64,000 bases of DNA from Mucispirillum schaedleri ASF457 (GCF_000487995.2 NZ_CP097562.1:1113001-1177000), one strand, 5' to 3'. Positions 44,244 to 54,390 are shown, counted from the stretch's first letter. Notes: generated by a model not told the origin, from the letters alone. Numbers and translations are program-made.

Positions 44244-45263
44244 TTATTTTTTGCTGTAATGCTTTTCATAATAGTCTTTATATTCCCCATTTATTATGTG
44301 CTGCCACCAGTCAGCATTATCAAGATACCATTTTATAGTTTTTTTAATGCCATCTTCAAATTTTGTAACAGGCAGCCAGCCTAATTCATTATGTATTTTT
44401 GATGGGTCTATTGCATATCGCATATCATGACCCGGTCTGTCTGTAACATACTTTATTAAATCTTCACTTTTTCCAAGCTCTTTTAATATTATTTTCACTA
44501 CTTCCAAGTTAGTTTTTTCATTATGACCGCCAATATTATAAACTTCACCAACTCTGCCTTTATGTATAATTAAATCAATAGCTGAGCAGTGGTCTTGCAC
44601 ATAAAGCCAGTCGCGGACATTTTCCCCTTTGCCATATACTGGCAGCTCTTTATCTGCTAATGCATTTGCAATCATAAGCGGTATAAGTTTTTCTGGAAAA
44701 TGGTATGGTCCATAGTTATTAGAACATCTTGAAATTGTAACAGGCAGTTTAAATGTCCTGTGATATGCCTGCACCAATAAATCTGCAGATGCTTTTGATG
44801 CTGAATACGGGCTTGATGTATGCAGTGGAGTAGTTTCTGTAAAAAATAAATCAGGTCTTGAAAGTGGCAAGTCACCATAAACTTCATCAGTTGATACCTG
44901 ATGATACCTTGTTATGCCGTATTTTCTACATGCATCCATTAATACACCTGTGCCTATAACATTTGTATGCAAAAATATACCCGGGTTATCAATAGAGCGG
45001 TCTACATGGCTTTCTGCTGCAAAGTTTACTATAATATCTGGCTTTTCTTTTTCAAATATTTCATAAACTGCCGTCCTGTCTGCAATATCTGCCTTATAGA
45101 ATTTAAAGCAGGGGTTATCTTTTACTGGCTCTAATGTTTCCATATTGCCTGCATAAGTTAGAGCATCAAGACATATTATTTTATAATCATTATAAATATT
45201 CAGCATATAGTGGATAAAATTGCCGCCAATAAAACCAGCACCACCTGTTACTATTATTTTCAT
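44244..45263 (-). CDS. rfbB: dTDP-glucose 4,6-dehydratase
   Basis: RfbB (RmlB) forms dTDP-4-keto-6-deoxyglucose. The 339-residue extended SDR has GGAGFIGGNF at the N-terminus, STDEVYGDL with the catalytic Thr-Asp-Glu, and YSASKASAD (YxxxK). The C-terminus has DRPGHDMRYAID, a dTDP-sugar binding motif. It lies 16 bases after rfbC and 68 before rfbD. Its product may also feed the DegT aminotransferase at 28964; this link is inference. Confidence 0.96.
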   Translation of the reverse strand: MKIIVTGGAGFIGGNFIHYMLNIYNDYKIICLDALTYAGNMETLEPVKDNPCFKFYKADIADRTAVYEIFEKEKPDIIVNFAAESHVDRSIDNPGIFLHTNVIGTGVLMDACRKYGITRYHQVSTDEVYGDLPLSRPDLFFTETTPLHTSSPYSASKASADLLVQAYHRTFKLPVTISRCSNNYGPYHFPEKLIPLMIANALADKELPVYGKGENVRDWLYVQDHCSAIDLIIHKGRVGEVYNIGGHNEKTNLEVVKIILKELGKSEDLIKYVTDRPGHDMRYAIDPSKIHNELGWLPVTKFEDGIKKTIKWYLDNADWWQHIINGEYKDYYEKHYSKK

Positions 45264-45279
45264 ACTTTACCCCATTATA

Positions 45280-45831
45280 TTAATATTTAAAATCTACATC
45301 GCTGTCCCTTAGTTTTGGGGCACGGCTGTCTTTTTCTGAGATAATTGGATTATCTATATTCCATTTTACTCCAATCTCTTCGTCGCACCATAATATGCTT
45401 CTATCATTTGCTGCATCATAGTAATTATCAGCTTTATATAAAAACTCTACATCGTCAGTTAATGTAACATATCCATGACCAAAGCCCCGTGGTATTAAAA
45501 GCTGGCGTTTATTTTCCGCAGATAATTCAACAGCTATCCACTTTTTATATGCAGGCGAGCCTTTTCTTAAATCAACAGCCACATCCAGCACTGCACCTTT
45601 ACAGCAGCGGACAAGTTTTGCCTGTGCAGAATTTCCTTTTTGGAAATGTATACCCCTTAATGTGCCTTTTACAGCAGAGAACGAATGATTATCCTGAACA
45701 AAATTATAGTCAAACCCATACTCTTTCATTGTTTTTTCAGAGTAACTTTCCATAAACCAGCCCCTGTTATCTCCAAAAACTTTTGGTTCAAGTATATAAA
45801 TGCCGTCTATCGCTGTTTTTATAATATTCAT
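45280..45831 (-). CDS. rfbC: dTDP-4-dehydrorhamnose 3,5-epimerase
   Basis: RfbC (RmlC) is a cupin that epimerises C3 and C5. The 183 residues contain GDNRGWFMESYSEK, the catalytic His in GTLRGIHFQKG, VDLRKGSPAYKKW and RGFGHGYVTL. Length and motif order are typical. It lies 8 bases after rfbA. Confidence 0.96.
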   Translation of the reverse strand: MNIIKTAIDGIYILEPKVFGDNRGWFMESYSEKTMKEYGFDYNFVQDNHSFSAVKGTLRGIHFQKGNSAQAKLVRCCKGAVLDVAVDLRKGSPAYKKWIAVELSAENKRQLLIPRGFGHGYVTLTDDVEFLYKADNYYDAANDRSILWCDEEIGVKWNIDNPIISEKDSRAPKLRDSDVDFKY

Positions 45832-45839
45832 TGTATAAC

Positions 45840-46718
45840 CTACCCTAAATATGTCCCATCTGCTACTAATTTTAAAAACTTACCATACAGACTTTTTCCA
45901 TATTTTTCAGCAGATGATAATAATTCTTCTTTACTTATCCAGCCTTGACGGTATGCAATTTCTTCAACTGCTGCTACCTGCATTCCTTGTCGTTTTTCTA
46001 TAACTCTTATAAATTCGCCAGCATAAGCAAGAGCTTCTATTGTGCCAGTATCAAGCCATGCATACCCTCTGCCAAGAGTTACTACATTTAATGAGCCGTC
46101 TTTCAAATACATATTGTTTAAATCAGTAATTTCCAGCTCTCCCCTGTCTGATGGTTTAACCTGTTTAGCAAATTCACACACTCTATTATCATAAAAATAA
46201 AGCCCTGTAACACAGTAATTAGATTTAGGATTTTTTGGTTTTTCTTCAATGGAAACTACTTTACCATCTGCATCAAATTCTACAATACCAAACCTTTCAG
46301 GGTCATCAACATAATAACCGAATATTGTAGCACCATTAGGCTGCCCTGCTGCTCTTTGTAAATGTCTTGATAAGCCATTGCCATAAAATATATTATCGCC
46401 TAATATCATAGCACATGCATCGCCATCAATAAATTTTTCGCCTATTATAAAGGCTTGAGCAAGTCCGTCTGGGCTTGGCTGCTCTGCATAAGATAATTTT
46501 ATACCATAAGAAGAGCCATCACCTAAAAGTTCTTTAAATTTGGGTAAATCCTGCGGAGTAGAAATAATTAAAATATCTCTAATTCCTGCAAGCATAAGTG
46601 TAGACAGTGGATAAAAAATCATAGGTTTATCATATACTGGCAGTAACTGTTTAGATATTGTTAAAGTAAGGGGATAAAGCCTTGTGCCTGACCCGCCTGC
46701 CAATATTATTCCTTTCAT
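45840..46718 (-). CDS. rfbA: Glucose-1-phosphate thymidylyltransferase
   Basis: RfbA (RmlA) makes dTDP-glucose from glucose-1-phosphate and dTTP, the first step. The 292 residues begin [18 protein letters not shown], which contains the nucleotide-binding loop; LGDNIFYG, and [19 protein letters not shown] are also typical. I chose the ATG at 46716-46718, with a GGAAGGG ribosome site; an upstream in-frame ATG would add 15 residues before the universal start. It heads the rhamnose operon. Confidence 0.96.
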   Translation of the reverse strand: MKGIILAGGSGTRLYPLTLTISKQLLPVYDKPMIFYPLSTLMLAGIRDILIISTPQDLPKFKELLGDGSSYGIKLSYAEQPSPDGLAQAFIIGEKFIDGDACAMILGDNIFYGNGLSRHLQRAAGQPNGATIFGYYVDDPERFGIVEFDADGKVVSIEEKPKNPKSNYCVTGLYFYDNRVCEFAKQVKPSDRGELEITDLNNMYLKDGSLNVVTLGRGYAWLDTGTIEALAYAGEFIRVIEKRQGMQVAAVEEIAYRQGWISKEELLSSAEKYGKSLYGKFLKLVADGTYLG

Positions 46719-46793
46719 ACAACCCTTCCCCCACTGATGATATATACTAACTAGATATGTCATATTATTTTATAAAATGCAAGTAAAATAAAA

Positions 46794-46827
46794 AATAAGC
46801 ATATATGCAGTAAAATATATACTTATT
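46794..46827 (-). terminator. AT-rich intrinsic terminator-like hairpin after cobT
   Basis: The 13-base arms AATAAGCATATAT (46794-46806) and ATATATACTTATT (46815-46827) pair with one G-U and an 8-base loop. On the minus strand the hairpin is followed by a T-rich run (46781-46793), so it could terminate the cobalamin operon about 30 bases after the cobT stop. Low GC in the stem lowers certainty. Confidence 0.5.
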
Positions 46828-46855
46828 ATCAGTAAAAAATACTGCAAACTTATTT

Positions 46856-47932
46856 TTACATTTTTATATCTTTCCTATATTCTTCTTCTAGATTAATATC
46901 CTGAAAGGTCTGCATATTATTCATTATATCGCATGCATTTTGTATTATCTGCATAGCAATAGGGCAGCCGCTGCCTTCACCTAATCTCATGTGTAAATTA
47001 AGTATTGGTTCCAGTCCCAGAATATTTACTGCCTTAATATAAGCTGGCTCTTCTGATAAATGAGATGTAAACATAAAATCAACTATTTTATTATTTATAT
47101 TATATGCTGTTAAAGCAGCTGCCGCAGAAATAAGCCCATCTATCACAACTGGAAGTCTGTAATATGCTGCACCAATATATAAGCCAGTCATAGCAGCAAT
47201 ATCAAGTCCACCCACACAGGTTAGGACTTCAAAAGGCTCTTGATTAAATAAATCATAATCCTTTAAAGCATAACTTATTACATTACGCTTTATTTCAAGC
47301 TGTTCATCTTTAAGCCCCGCCCCCCTGCCAATAAGCATGCTGTCACTGCTTTTTATAAATGACATAATACATGCAGCAGCAGTTGTAGTATTAGCCATGC
47401 CTATTTCTCCGCTGCCTATAATATTATAGCCATTGTCATAAGCATATTTTGCATAATCTATACCAGTTTTTACTGCCTTTATAACAATATCATAAGGTAT
47501 TGCTTTTTCTTTCATAAAGTTATTTGTGCCATTAATCATTAAGTTTCTATTATCTATATTTTTATGATTAACGCCGCCTTTAATACCCATATCTATAAGT
47601 TTCAAATCTGTATTACAGCTTTTTGTAATAGTATTTATGCCAGTCCCTGCATTATCAGCATAACTTAAAATTAATGTTTTTGTAAAATGCTGTGGAGTTG
47701 CTGCAACACCTTCTTCATAAATGCCATTATCTGCTCCAAAAAGAAAAAGTATTCTTTTATCTGCCATGTTATTAATTTTACCAGTAATACCTGCAAGTTT
47801 TATACTAATTTTTTCAAGAGTGCCTAAACTGCCCTTTGGTTTTAAAAGGTTATCCTGTCTGATTTGTGCTTTTTTTAAAGCATCTTTATCTGCACCTTTT
47901 ATTTCATTTATTATTTTTTCAACTTCTTTCAT
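46856..47932 (-). CDS. cobT: Nicotinate-nucleotide-dimethylbenzimidazole phosphoribosyltransferase
   Basis: CobT activates the lower ligand base as its alpha-riboside phosphate. The 358 residues include PKGSLGTLE, FGADNGIYEEGVA, the segment IGSGEIGMANTTTAAA and the C-terminal GEGSGCPIAMQIIQ with the conserved catalytic Glu. CobT enzymes differ in which base they accept, so the lower ligand of this cobamide cannot be read from sequence. It is the last gene of the cobalamin operon, 3 bases after cbiC. Confidence 0.96.
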   Translation of the reverse strand: MKEVEKIINEIKGADKDALKKAQIRQDNLLKPKGSLGTLEKISIKLAGITGKINNMADKRILFLFGADNGIYEEGVAATPQHFTKTLILSYADNAGTGINTITKSCNTDLKLIDMGIKGGVNHKNIDNRNLMINGTNNFMKEKAIPYDIVIKAVKTGIDYAKYAYDNGYNIIGSGEIGMANTTTAAACIMSFIKSSDSMLIGRGAGLKDEQLEIKRNVISYALKDYDLFNQEPFEVLTCVGGLDIAAMTGLYIGAAYYRLPVVIDGLISAAAALTAYNINNKIVDFMFTSHLSEEPAYIKAVNILGLEPILNLHMRLGEGSGCPIAMQIIQNACDIMNNMQTFQDINLEEEYRKDIKM

Positions 47933-47935
47933 ATA

Positions 47936-48562
47936 TTACCTTGGAAAAGCCTGATAAAGCATTGCATTAATAACAGCTGCTGCCACATTTGAGCCGCCTT
48001 TCCTGCCAACAGATGTGATACTTGGAATATTATGTTTTAAGATTAACTCTTTACTTTCCACCACATTAACAAAGCCAACAGGACATGCAATAATTAATAC
48101 TGGGTTTAACTTACCGTTATTAATAAGCTCATCTATTTTAATAAGTGCAGTAGGTGCATTGCCTATTGCAAAAATAACAGGCTCATTAAGTTTTGCAGCT
48201 TTTTCTACTGCTGCTTGAGCTCTTGTAACACCTTTTTCTGATGCAGCATAAGCCACATCTTCATCGCCTATATAGCAGACTGCACTGTTTCCGCCTTTTT
48301 TTAATGATGGTTTATTTATTCCAGCAAGAGCCATATTAGTATCTGTTACTATAACACACCCTTTTTTTAATGCTTCTATCCCTTTTTCTACTGGATTGTT
48401 TCTAAAAACAAGGTTTTCTTTATAGTCAAAATCAGCAGTAGTATGTATTACTCGCTTTAAAACAAGCAGCTCTTTTTCATTTAAATCTACACTGCCTATC
48501 TCTTGTGATATTATTTCAAAACTTCTTTTTTCTATATCCATAGGTTTTAATATTTCCTGCAT
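47936..48562 (-). CDS. cbiC: Cobalt-precorrin-8 methylmutase
   Basis: CbiC (CobH) moves the C11 methyl group to C12, giving cobyrinic acid. The 208 residues have RVIHTTADFDY, TDTNMALAGIN with active-site His and contact residues, FAIGNAPTAL, and CPVGFVNVVESKE. It lies 3 bases before cobT and follows the adenosyltransferase gene. Length is typical. Confidence 0.96.
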   Translation of the reverse strand: MQEILKPMDIEKRSFEIISQEIGSVDLNEKELLVLKRVIHTTADFDYKENLVFRNNPVEKGIEALKKGCVIVTDTNMALAGINKPSLKKGGNSAVCYIGDEDVAYAASEKGVTRAQAAVEKAAKLNEPVIFAIGNAPTALIKIDELINNGKLNPVLIIACPVGFVNVVESKELILKHNIPSITSVGRKGGSNVAAAVINAMLYQAFPR

Positions 48563-48570
48563 ACTTCACC

Positions 48571-49104
48571 TTACATTTCTATTCCTTTTCTTGCATTTAT
48601 CCCTTTATCCATAGGGTGTTTTATCTTTTTCATTTCAGTAATATAGTCAGCAATTTCCATTAATTCTTCACTTGGATTTCTACCAGTTAATACTACTTCT
48701 AAATTTTTTGGCTTATTGTTTAAAAAATCCATAACCATATCTTTATCAATATGACCGCCTGCATAAGCCCCTACAAGCTCATCACATACAAGCAGCGTTT
48801 TATCTCCATCTTTTTCTACAAGAGAAGTAACTTCTTTAAATAATTTATTATGTTCTTCTTTTAAAAGTGCAAGCTCATCTTCATTCATTTCCCATGTAAA
48901 ACCTTTTGGCTTTGTTATTCTATATACTTTTATACCAAGTTTCTCAAAACTTAAAAGTTCGCCGCTTGGAGAAGTTTTTAAAAACTGAGAAAATATAATT
49001 TTAAACCCACTGCCAAAACTGCGGACTGCAAGCCCCACAGCAGCAGTTGTTTTACCTTTATTTTCTCCGCAGTATATATGTATCAGCCCTTTATCTTTTG
49101 CCAT
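48571..49104 (-). CDS. cobO: Cob(I)yrinic acid a,c-diamide adenosyltransferase (CobA/BtuR type)
   Basis: The 177-residue protein adds the adenosyl ligand from ATP to cobalt(I). The P-loop is CGENKGKTTAAVGLA; FSQFLKTSPSGE, LLVCDELVGA and VVLTGRNPSEEL are typical of the CobO/BtuR/CobA group, not the PduO or EutT groups. It follows cbiP by 2 bases. The gene symbol cobO is used here in place of the Salmonella name cobA to avoid confusion with the methyltransferase gene. Confidence 0.95.
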   Translation of the reverse strand: MAKDKGLIHIYCGENKGKTTAAVGLAVRSFGSGFKIIFSQFLKTSPSGELLSFEKLGIKVYRITKPKGFTWEMNEDELALLKEEHNKLFKEVTSLVEKDGDKTLLVCDELVGAYAGGHIDKDMVMDFLNNKPKNLEVVLTGRNPSEELMEIADYITEMKKIKHPMDKGINARKGIEM

Positions 49105-49106
49105 AA

Positions 49107-50597
49107 CTATACTCCTTTTTCCATTATTTCATATATTTTAGAAATATTTAAATTTTTCATAAGCATATCTGCAAGTTTGTCATATTCCTTATTTCTTAAT
49201 TCATTTATATTCTTTTCTTCTGCCTGATTTTCTATGCCTTTTTCCTGCATAAGTTTATCTATTATTCTTTTAGCTACATCACTTGAATCAAAAATACCAT
49301 GGATATATGTGCCTAATATATTATCTACTGATAGACCATCATTTTTAATATTTCCATTAGTATCCTTTATTTCAGAAATATTGCGATTATCTGCATAAGT
49401 TTTACCCATGTGTATTTCATAACCTGAAAACTCTGCCCCATTTAAAAACGAAAAATAGCCTGTTATATTATTAAATTTTCCCTGAATGACTGTTCTTATC
49501 TTTTCTTTTTCAAAAACAGTTTCCGCTTTTATTAAATTTAAACCCTGCACATATCCGCCGGCTTCCATATTATCTGGGTCTTTTATTATGCTTGTAAGCA
49601 TCTGGTAGCCGCCACATACTCCTATTATACCTTTGCCAGTTTCTGCATACTGCATTATTTTTGTAATAAGCCCTGATGAGCGAATATATCTCATATCATC
49701 AATAGTGTTTTTTGTGCCGGGAATTATAAGTAAATCAGGCTCGCCAAAATCTGCAATATTATTAATATACCTGACTTTTACTTCATCATAATATTCAAAA
49801 ACTGCAAAATCAGTAAAATTTGATATTCTAGGAAGTCTAATGACTGCTATATCTATTAAACCTTTTGTATTATTTTTTAATATTTCTGCAAGGCTGTCTT
49901 CTTCATCTATATTAAATTTTTCATAAGGCAGCACACCTAATACATCTATGCCGGTCAGCTTTTCAATCTGCAAAAGTCCGGGCTCTAATATTGCTTTATC
50001 TCCCCTGAATTTATTAATAATAAACCCTTTAAAATATTTTTTATATTCTTTTAAAAGTTCTACTGTGCCGTAAAGAGATGCAAATACTCCCCCCTTGTCA
50101 ATATCCCCTGCTAAAAGCACAGGTGCATGAGCTGTTTGAGCCATACCCATATTTACAAAATCTTTGTGGTTTAAGTTTATTTCAGCAGGGCTTCCTGCCC
50201 CTTCTATAACTATCACATCATACTCTTTATTTAAACTTTCATAACTTTCTTTTATATATTTAAAAAACTTATGCTTTTCTGCAAAATATTCACCTGCCGT
50301 CATATTGCCATATATTTCACCATTTATTATAATCTGGCTCGTTTTACTGCCTGTTGGTTTTAATAATACAGGGTTAAACCTTACATCTATATGCTGATAA
50401 GCGCATTCTGCCTGCACAGCCTGTGCCCTGCCTATTTCAAGACCGTCTTTTGTAATATATGAATTAAGTGCCATATTCTGTGACTTAAATGGAGCAGTTT
50501 TATATCCAGCCTGAGCAAATATTCTGCATAACCCTGCACTAATCAGACTTTTTCCAACATTTGATGAAGTGCCCTGCACCATTATACATTTAGCCAT
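49107..50597 (-). CDS. cbiP: Cobyric acid synthase
   Basis: CbiP (CobQ) amidates four carboxylates (b, d, e, g) of adenosylcobyrinic acid a,c-diamide with glutamine and ATP. The N-terminal P-loop-like domain begins [14 protein letters not shown]; the C-terminal glutaminase domain has GVCGGYQML, carrying the catalytic Cys, and [10 protein letters not shown]. Length (496) is normal. The ATG at 50597 overlaps the end of the threonine-phosphate decarboxylase gene by 8 bases. Confidence 0.96.
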   Translation of the reverse strand: MAKCIMVQGTSSNVGKSLISAGLCRIFAQAGYKTAPFKSQNMALNSYITKDGLEIGRAQAVQAECAYQHIDVRFNPVLLKPTGSKTSQIIINGEIYGNMTAGEYFAEKHKFFKYIKESYESLNKEYDVIVIEGAGSPAEINLNHKDFVNMGMAQTAHAPVLLAGDIDKGGVFASLYGTVELLKEYKKYFKGFIINKFRGDKAILEPGLLQIEKLTGIDVLGVLPYEKFNIDEEDSLAEILKNNTKGLIDIAVIRLPRISNFTDFAVFEYYDEVKVRYINNIADFGEPDLLIIPGTKNTIDDMRYIRSSGLITKIMQYAETGKGIIGVCGGYQMLTSIIKDPDNMEAGGYVQGLNLIKAETVFEKEKIRTVIQGKFNNITGYFSFLNGAEFSGYEIHMGKTYADNRNISEIKDTNGNIKNDGLSVDNILGTYIHGIFDSSDVAKRIIDKLMQEKGIENQAEEKNINELRNKEYDKLADMLMKNLNISKIYEIMEKGV

Positions 50598-51635
50598 TTA
50601 CTACATCCTTTATTGCGTTAATAAGTTTTTCATTATCTCCATGTTTTTTTACTGCTGCTCTGTAATATCCTTTTTCTAATCCATTATAATTTGAGCAGTC
50701 TCTAATTAATATACTATATTTTTCTAGTCTTTCTTTTAAGTCAAGTATTTCTGAATAAAAAAATATATAGTTTGCCTGCGAGCCATATATAGTAAATCCA
50801 AACGACTGTAAATTATTAATAAGATATTCTTTTTCTTTTTTAATATATTTTAAGGATGATTTAATAAAAGTTTTATCACTTAATGCAGCTATTCCGCAAA
50901 TATTAGCAGGCATAGAAACCCGCCATTCTGGAAGCATATTATCTATCATCTCAGTTATTTTTTCATTAGATACTGCATAACCAAGCCTGATACCTGCAAA
51001 TGAATAAGTTTTAGTAAATGCTTTGATTATAATAAGATTATCATATTTATTTATTAATGGAACTGCACTGGCCCCATTTTCTGCTAAATCAATAAAGCAT
51101 TCATCAATCACTAAAATACAGTTTTCTTTTCTGCATTTTGCTGCTGTTTTTTCTATAAATTCCAGATTTATAAGGTTACCCGCTGGGTTATCTGGATTTG
51201 TTAAAAACACCATATCTTTAAAAGCTATATTATCTAAAAAATCATTTTGCAGTAAAAAATTATTTTCTTTTTTAATAAATATTCATATACATTACATTCT
51301 GAAAGCGATTTTTTATATTCGCTGAAAGCTGGAGCAGTAATAAGTGCATTTTTTGGCTTGAAAATAACTGGAATATATCTTATAAGCTCCCCTGCTCCAT
51401 TTGATACACATATATTTTCAATACCTGTATTTTCTTTTTCTGCTATTTTTTCTCGTAACTCTTTATAATCATGGGGTGGGTATGCAAAGCTGTATTTATA
51501 TGCTTCCACATAAGCGTTAGTTACTTCAAGTGGTGCATTAAGTGGATTTAAGCTGCTGGAAAAATCAACAGGATACCTGCCATATTTTTCATAATGGCTG
51601 TAAATATCACCGCCATGAGTGTAGTTTCTACTCAT
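50590..51635 (-). CDS. cobD: L-threonine-O-3-phosphate decarboxylase, split by a -1 frame change at a slippery heptamer
   Basis: CobD makes (R)-1-amino-2-propanol phosphate for the nucleotide loop. The frame from the ATG at 51635 ([26 protein letters not shown]) runs to a stop at 51234. The rest ([22 protein letters not shown], and the PLP-Lys segment [16 protein letters not shown]) is in the -1 frame and ends at 50590. The frames join at A AAA AAG (51273-51267 on the minus strand), where a -1 shift gives [11 protein letters not shown] and about 348 residues, normal for the family. It could be programmed frameshifting, transcript slippage, a one-A deletion or a sequencing error. Confidence 0.75.
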
Positions 51636-51640
51636 TACTG

Positions 51641-52618
51641 CTATAAACCATAGTTAATGATTGTTAAAACTGCAAATTTTGCTAAAATCATTAATATTAA
51701 AGCAAGCACTGATACAATAGTCATAAGCATACATGCTTTTGGTATATCTTCCATATTTGGCTCTTTATCATCATCACCAATATATTTTTTATCAACAATT
51801 TCCCCAGAATATGAAGCAGGGCCTCCAAGCTGCAAACCTAATGCTCCAGCCATAGCAGCCTCAGGGTATCCACTGTTTGGGCTTGAATGGTTCCACCTGT
51901 CTCTAATAAGTATTGCATAAGATTTTTTATAATTAAAGCCTGAAAGCAGTGCCGCTGCAACATATAAAAAGCCAGTAATACGGGCAGGTATAATATTTAA
52001 TATATCATCAAGCCTTGCTGCTGCTTTTCCAAAATACTGATATTTTTTATTTTTATAGCCTATCATAGAATCAAGAGTATTTACTGCTTTATAAAGCATA
52101 CCAAAACTTGCTCCGCCTATAAGCATATAAAAAAGAGGTGCAATAACTCCATCACTTGTATTTTCTGCAACACTTTCAACAGATGCTTTTATAACAGATT
52201 TTTCATCTAAATTTTCTGTATCTCTGCCTACTATATGGGTTAAATTTTTTCTTGCTCCATTAAGTGAGCCTGTTGAAAGTTCTGTATATATTTTCATAGC
52301 CGCTTCTTTTAATGAGCCAAGAGCAAGCAGCTGGAAACACATAAATATTTCTACTGATATACCAAGTATCATATTAATACTGTAACATATACTTAAAATA
52401 ATATATGGAATAATAAATGAAATTATAATTACAAATAAAGTAAGAATAGTGCCTGCAATAGTTTCTGAAACTGCCCCTTTTCTAAATATCTTACGCAGAG
52501 ATATTTCTCCATATTTAATTATTTTGCCAATCATTACAACAGGATGGGGAATATGTTTAGGGTCTTTAAATATTAAATCTAAAATAAAAGCAATAATAAT
52601 CATAAATCCTATTTTCAT
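51641..52618 (-). CDS. cbiB: Adenosylcobinamide-phosphate synthase
   Basis: CbiB (called CobD in Pseudomonas) is a membrane enzyme joining aminopropanol phosphate to cobyric acid. The 325 residues have several helices and family motifs FKDPKHIPHPVVMIGKII, VGRDTENLDEKSVIKASVES, FRMGY-like NTLDSMIGYKN, RDRWNHSSPNSGYPEAAMAG. It lies between cobC (25 bases) and the split cobD gene (5 bases), both steps of the same branch. Confidence 0.95.
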   Translation of the reverse strand: MKIGFMIIIAFILDLIFKDPKHIPHPVVMIGKIIKYGEISLRKIFRKGAVSETIAGTILTLFVIIISFIIPYIILSICYSINMILGISVEIFMCFQLLALGSLKEAAMKIYTELSTGSLNGARKNLTHIVGRDTENLDEKSVIKASVESVAENTSDGVIAPLFYMLIGGASFGMLYKAVNTLDSMIGYKNKKYQYFGKAAARLDDILNIIPARITGFLYVAAALLSGFNYKKSYAILIRDRWNHSSPNSGYPEAAMAGALGLQLGGPASYSGEIVDKKYIGDDDKEPNMEDIPKACMLMTIVSVLALILMILAKFAVLTIINYGL

Positions 52619-52643
52619 AAAAACCCGCCTTGCACCGTATGTG

Positions 52644-53234
52644 CTATAATTTTTCTATAATAATTAATTCTTTTGTATACTGGTTATAATGGGCTTTATA
52701 TCCTGCACCGTTATCTACATGATAATAGTAAATATCATTACTTTCACTGCAAAGCATAGCAAAAAGTGCCATAATAACACCACCATGGCAGACAAGCACT
52801 GCATTATTAGCATCTTTTTTATCCATACTTATAATCATTTCAAAAAATGCTTTTAATACCCGCATACTGAATTCTATGCCGCTTTCCCCTTTTGGTATTT
52901 TTGATTTGCCTTTTGTTTCTCTAAAATACCTGTATTCTTCTAAATACTCTAATTCATCATGAGTTTTGCCCTCAAACATACCAAAGTTCATTTCCCGCAT
53001 ATTATTAATCACTTCAAATGTGTCATAAGGAAATATTATGCCTGCTGTTTCAATACATCTTTTCATAGGGCTTGTAAAAATTATATCTCTTTCAATGTGA
53101 GATTTAATGCTGTCCCACTTATTAAAAATTTGTTTTCTTCCGTCTTCAGATAATGGCAAATCTGTAGAGCCTACAAACCTGCCCTCTACATTATATTTTG
53201 TCTGACCATGACGAATAAAATAAATAGTTTTCAT
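52644..53234 (-). CDS. cobC: Alpha-ribazole phosphatase-like histidine phosphatase
   Basis: The 196-residue protein is a phosphoglycerate-mutase-type phosphatase: catalytic His in FIRHGQTKYNVEGRFVG near residue 8, LPLSEDGRKQ, and the second His in LVCHGGVIMAL near residue 150. CobC removes the phosphate from alpha-ribazole or adenosylcobalamin phosphate. By similarity alone the family includes other phosphatases; its position in the operon supports CobC. It overlaps the upstream CobU-like gene by 4 bases. Confidence 0.88.
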   Translation of the reverse strand: MKTIYFIRHGQTKYNVEGRFVGSTDLPLSEDGRKQIFNKWDSIKSHIERDIIFTSPMKRCIETAGIIFPYDTFEVINNMREMNFGMFEGKTHDELEYLEEYRYFRETKGKSKIPKGESGIEFSMRVLKAFFEMIISMDKKDANNAVLVCHGGVIMALFAMLCSESNDIYYYHVDNGAGYKAHYNQYTKELIIIEKL

Positions 53235-53623
53235 ATATCCATTCCCTTTATTACTGATGGTATACCATAATAAATTCTGATTACTCTTACACTTTTTTCA
53301 CTTAATATAGACAATATTCTGCCAACATATTCCCGCATTTTATTATCTATTTTATCAACTGGCACAACACCATTTCCTACTTCAGAGCATATTATAATTT
53401 CTATATTTGATGAAAGTATTTTTTCTATAATATTATTATAGTCATCAATACCTGATAAAATAAACCGTTTTATAAGTAAATGCAGATTGTATATGCCTTT
53501 TTTATCAAATGCTTCATCAAGGCTGCATTCTGCACCATTTTGAAAATCTTTCTGCTTTAAATTGTAGTATTTTAAAACAAAATTAAGTTTTGAGTTATAT
53601 GCTCCGCCAATAATTAATTCCAT
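53231..53623 (-). CDS. CobU-family protein with degenerate P-loop
   Basis: The 130-residue protein resembles the CobU family in its second half: EVGNGVVPVDKIDNKMREYVG is the family NEVGxGxVP and the following Arg-Phe region. The N-terminal nucleotide loop is IIGGAYNSKLNF, not GGSGSGKS. I start it at the ATG of 53621-53623, overlapping the cobS stop; an upstream start would add 8 residues. A canonical CobU is two genes away, so this may be a helper, a diverged paralogue or a guanylyltransferase variant. A similar short form with GGAYQGK is known to me from Clostridia. Confidence 0.75.
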   Translation of the reverse strand: MELIIGGAYNSKLNFVLKYYNLKQKDFQNGAECSLDEAFDKKGIYNLHLLIKRFILSGIDDYNNIIEKILSSNIEIIICSEVGNGVVPVDKIDNKMREYVGRILSILSEKSVRVIRIYYGIPSVIKGMDI

Positions 53624-54390
53624 AATACCAGCCTGCTTATACTGCAAAATAAAAGTGCCGATATTTCATATATACATATACTAAACCCTGCCAAATCACC
53701 TGAAATACCGCCAAATACCTTTTTAAAATACTTTATGAGTATAATAGATATTATAACTAAAATCAATAAAAGTATTAACATAAACTTATAACTAATTAAT
53801 ATATAAGTTAAAAAAACAAACACTAATGATAAAGAAAAAGCATATATTAATAATGATTTTTTATTTTCTTTTGATGAAAAAATATATAAAAGCCCTTTAT
53901 TTGCTGATGATGGCACTAATGCTATTAAAAAAAGACTTAAAACTCTGCTGATAGTAAAAACAAGAATAAAGATAAACACTGGAATATTTTTATCATACAT
54001 ATTTTCAAAGCTGGCAAAAAGCACTATAAAATAAAGTATGGTATATATTACAGCAAAAGCACCAGTATGAGCATCGCTTAATACCTGCCTGCGTTTTTCA
54101 ATATCTCCATGGCAGAATACTGCATCTATTGTATCAGCATATCCATCTAAATGAATACCTCCTGTTAAAAGCACAATAACTGCAACAGAAAGTGCTGCAT
54201 ATAATACACTGGAAAATCCTAAATATAATGAAAGAATATATAATAAATACTCTGTTAAGCCAAGTATTATACCTATTAACGGCAGGCTGTAAAAAATATA
54301 CTTCATATTTTTTTCTTCCCATATAATATGCGGCACAGGAATAGTTGTATACATTGATAAGCATATTAAAAAACTTCTTAAAAGGCTCAT
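53614..54390 (-). CDS. cobS: Adenosylcobinamide-GDP ribazoletransferase (cobalamin synthase)
   Basis: CobS joins adenosylcobinamide-GDP with alpha-ribazole (or its phosphate) in the inner membrane. The 258-residue polytopic protein has LLTGGIHLDGYADTIDAVFC, carrying the conserved acidic motif, SDAHTGAFAVIY, and IKYFKKVFGGISGDLAG near the end. It overlaps cobU upstream by 4 bases and the CobU-like gene downstream by 10. Length is typical. Confidence 0.94.
   Translation of the reverse strand: MSLLRSFLICLSMYTTIPVPHIIWEEKNMKYIFYSLPLIGIILGLTEYLLYILSLYLGFSSVLYAALSVAVIVLLTGGIHLDGYADTIDAVFCHGDIEKRRQVLSDAHTGAFAVIYTILYFIVLFASFENMYDKNIPVFIFILVFTISRVLSLFLIALVPSSANKGLLYIFSSKENKKSLLIYAFSLSLVFVFLTYILISYKFMLILLLILVIISIILIKYFKKVFGGISGDLAGFSICIYEISALLFCSISRLVLWN

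Noticed and set aside
46719-46855. Cobalamin riboswitch between cobT and rfbA
   Set aside because: The gap lies downstream of the cobalamin operon, is only 137 bases of AT-rich sequence, and lacks a B12-box-like conserved GC-containing core. Its hairpin fits a terminator.
47310-47340. G6/C6 runs in cobT and cbiP as phase-variation tracts
   Set aside because: Six-base runs are below the length usually associated with high-frequency slippage, and the genes are metabolic.
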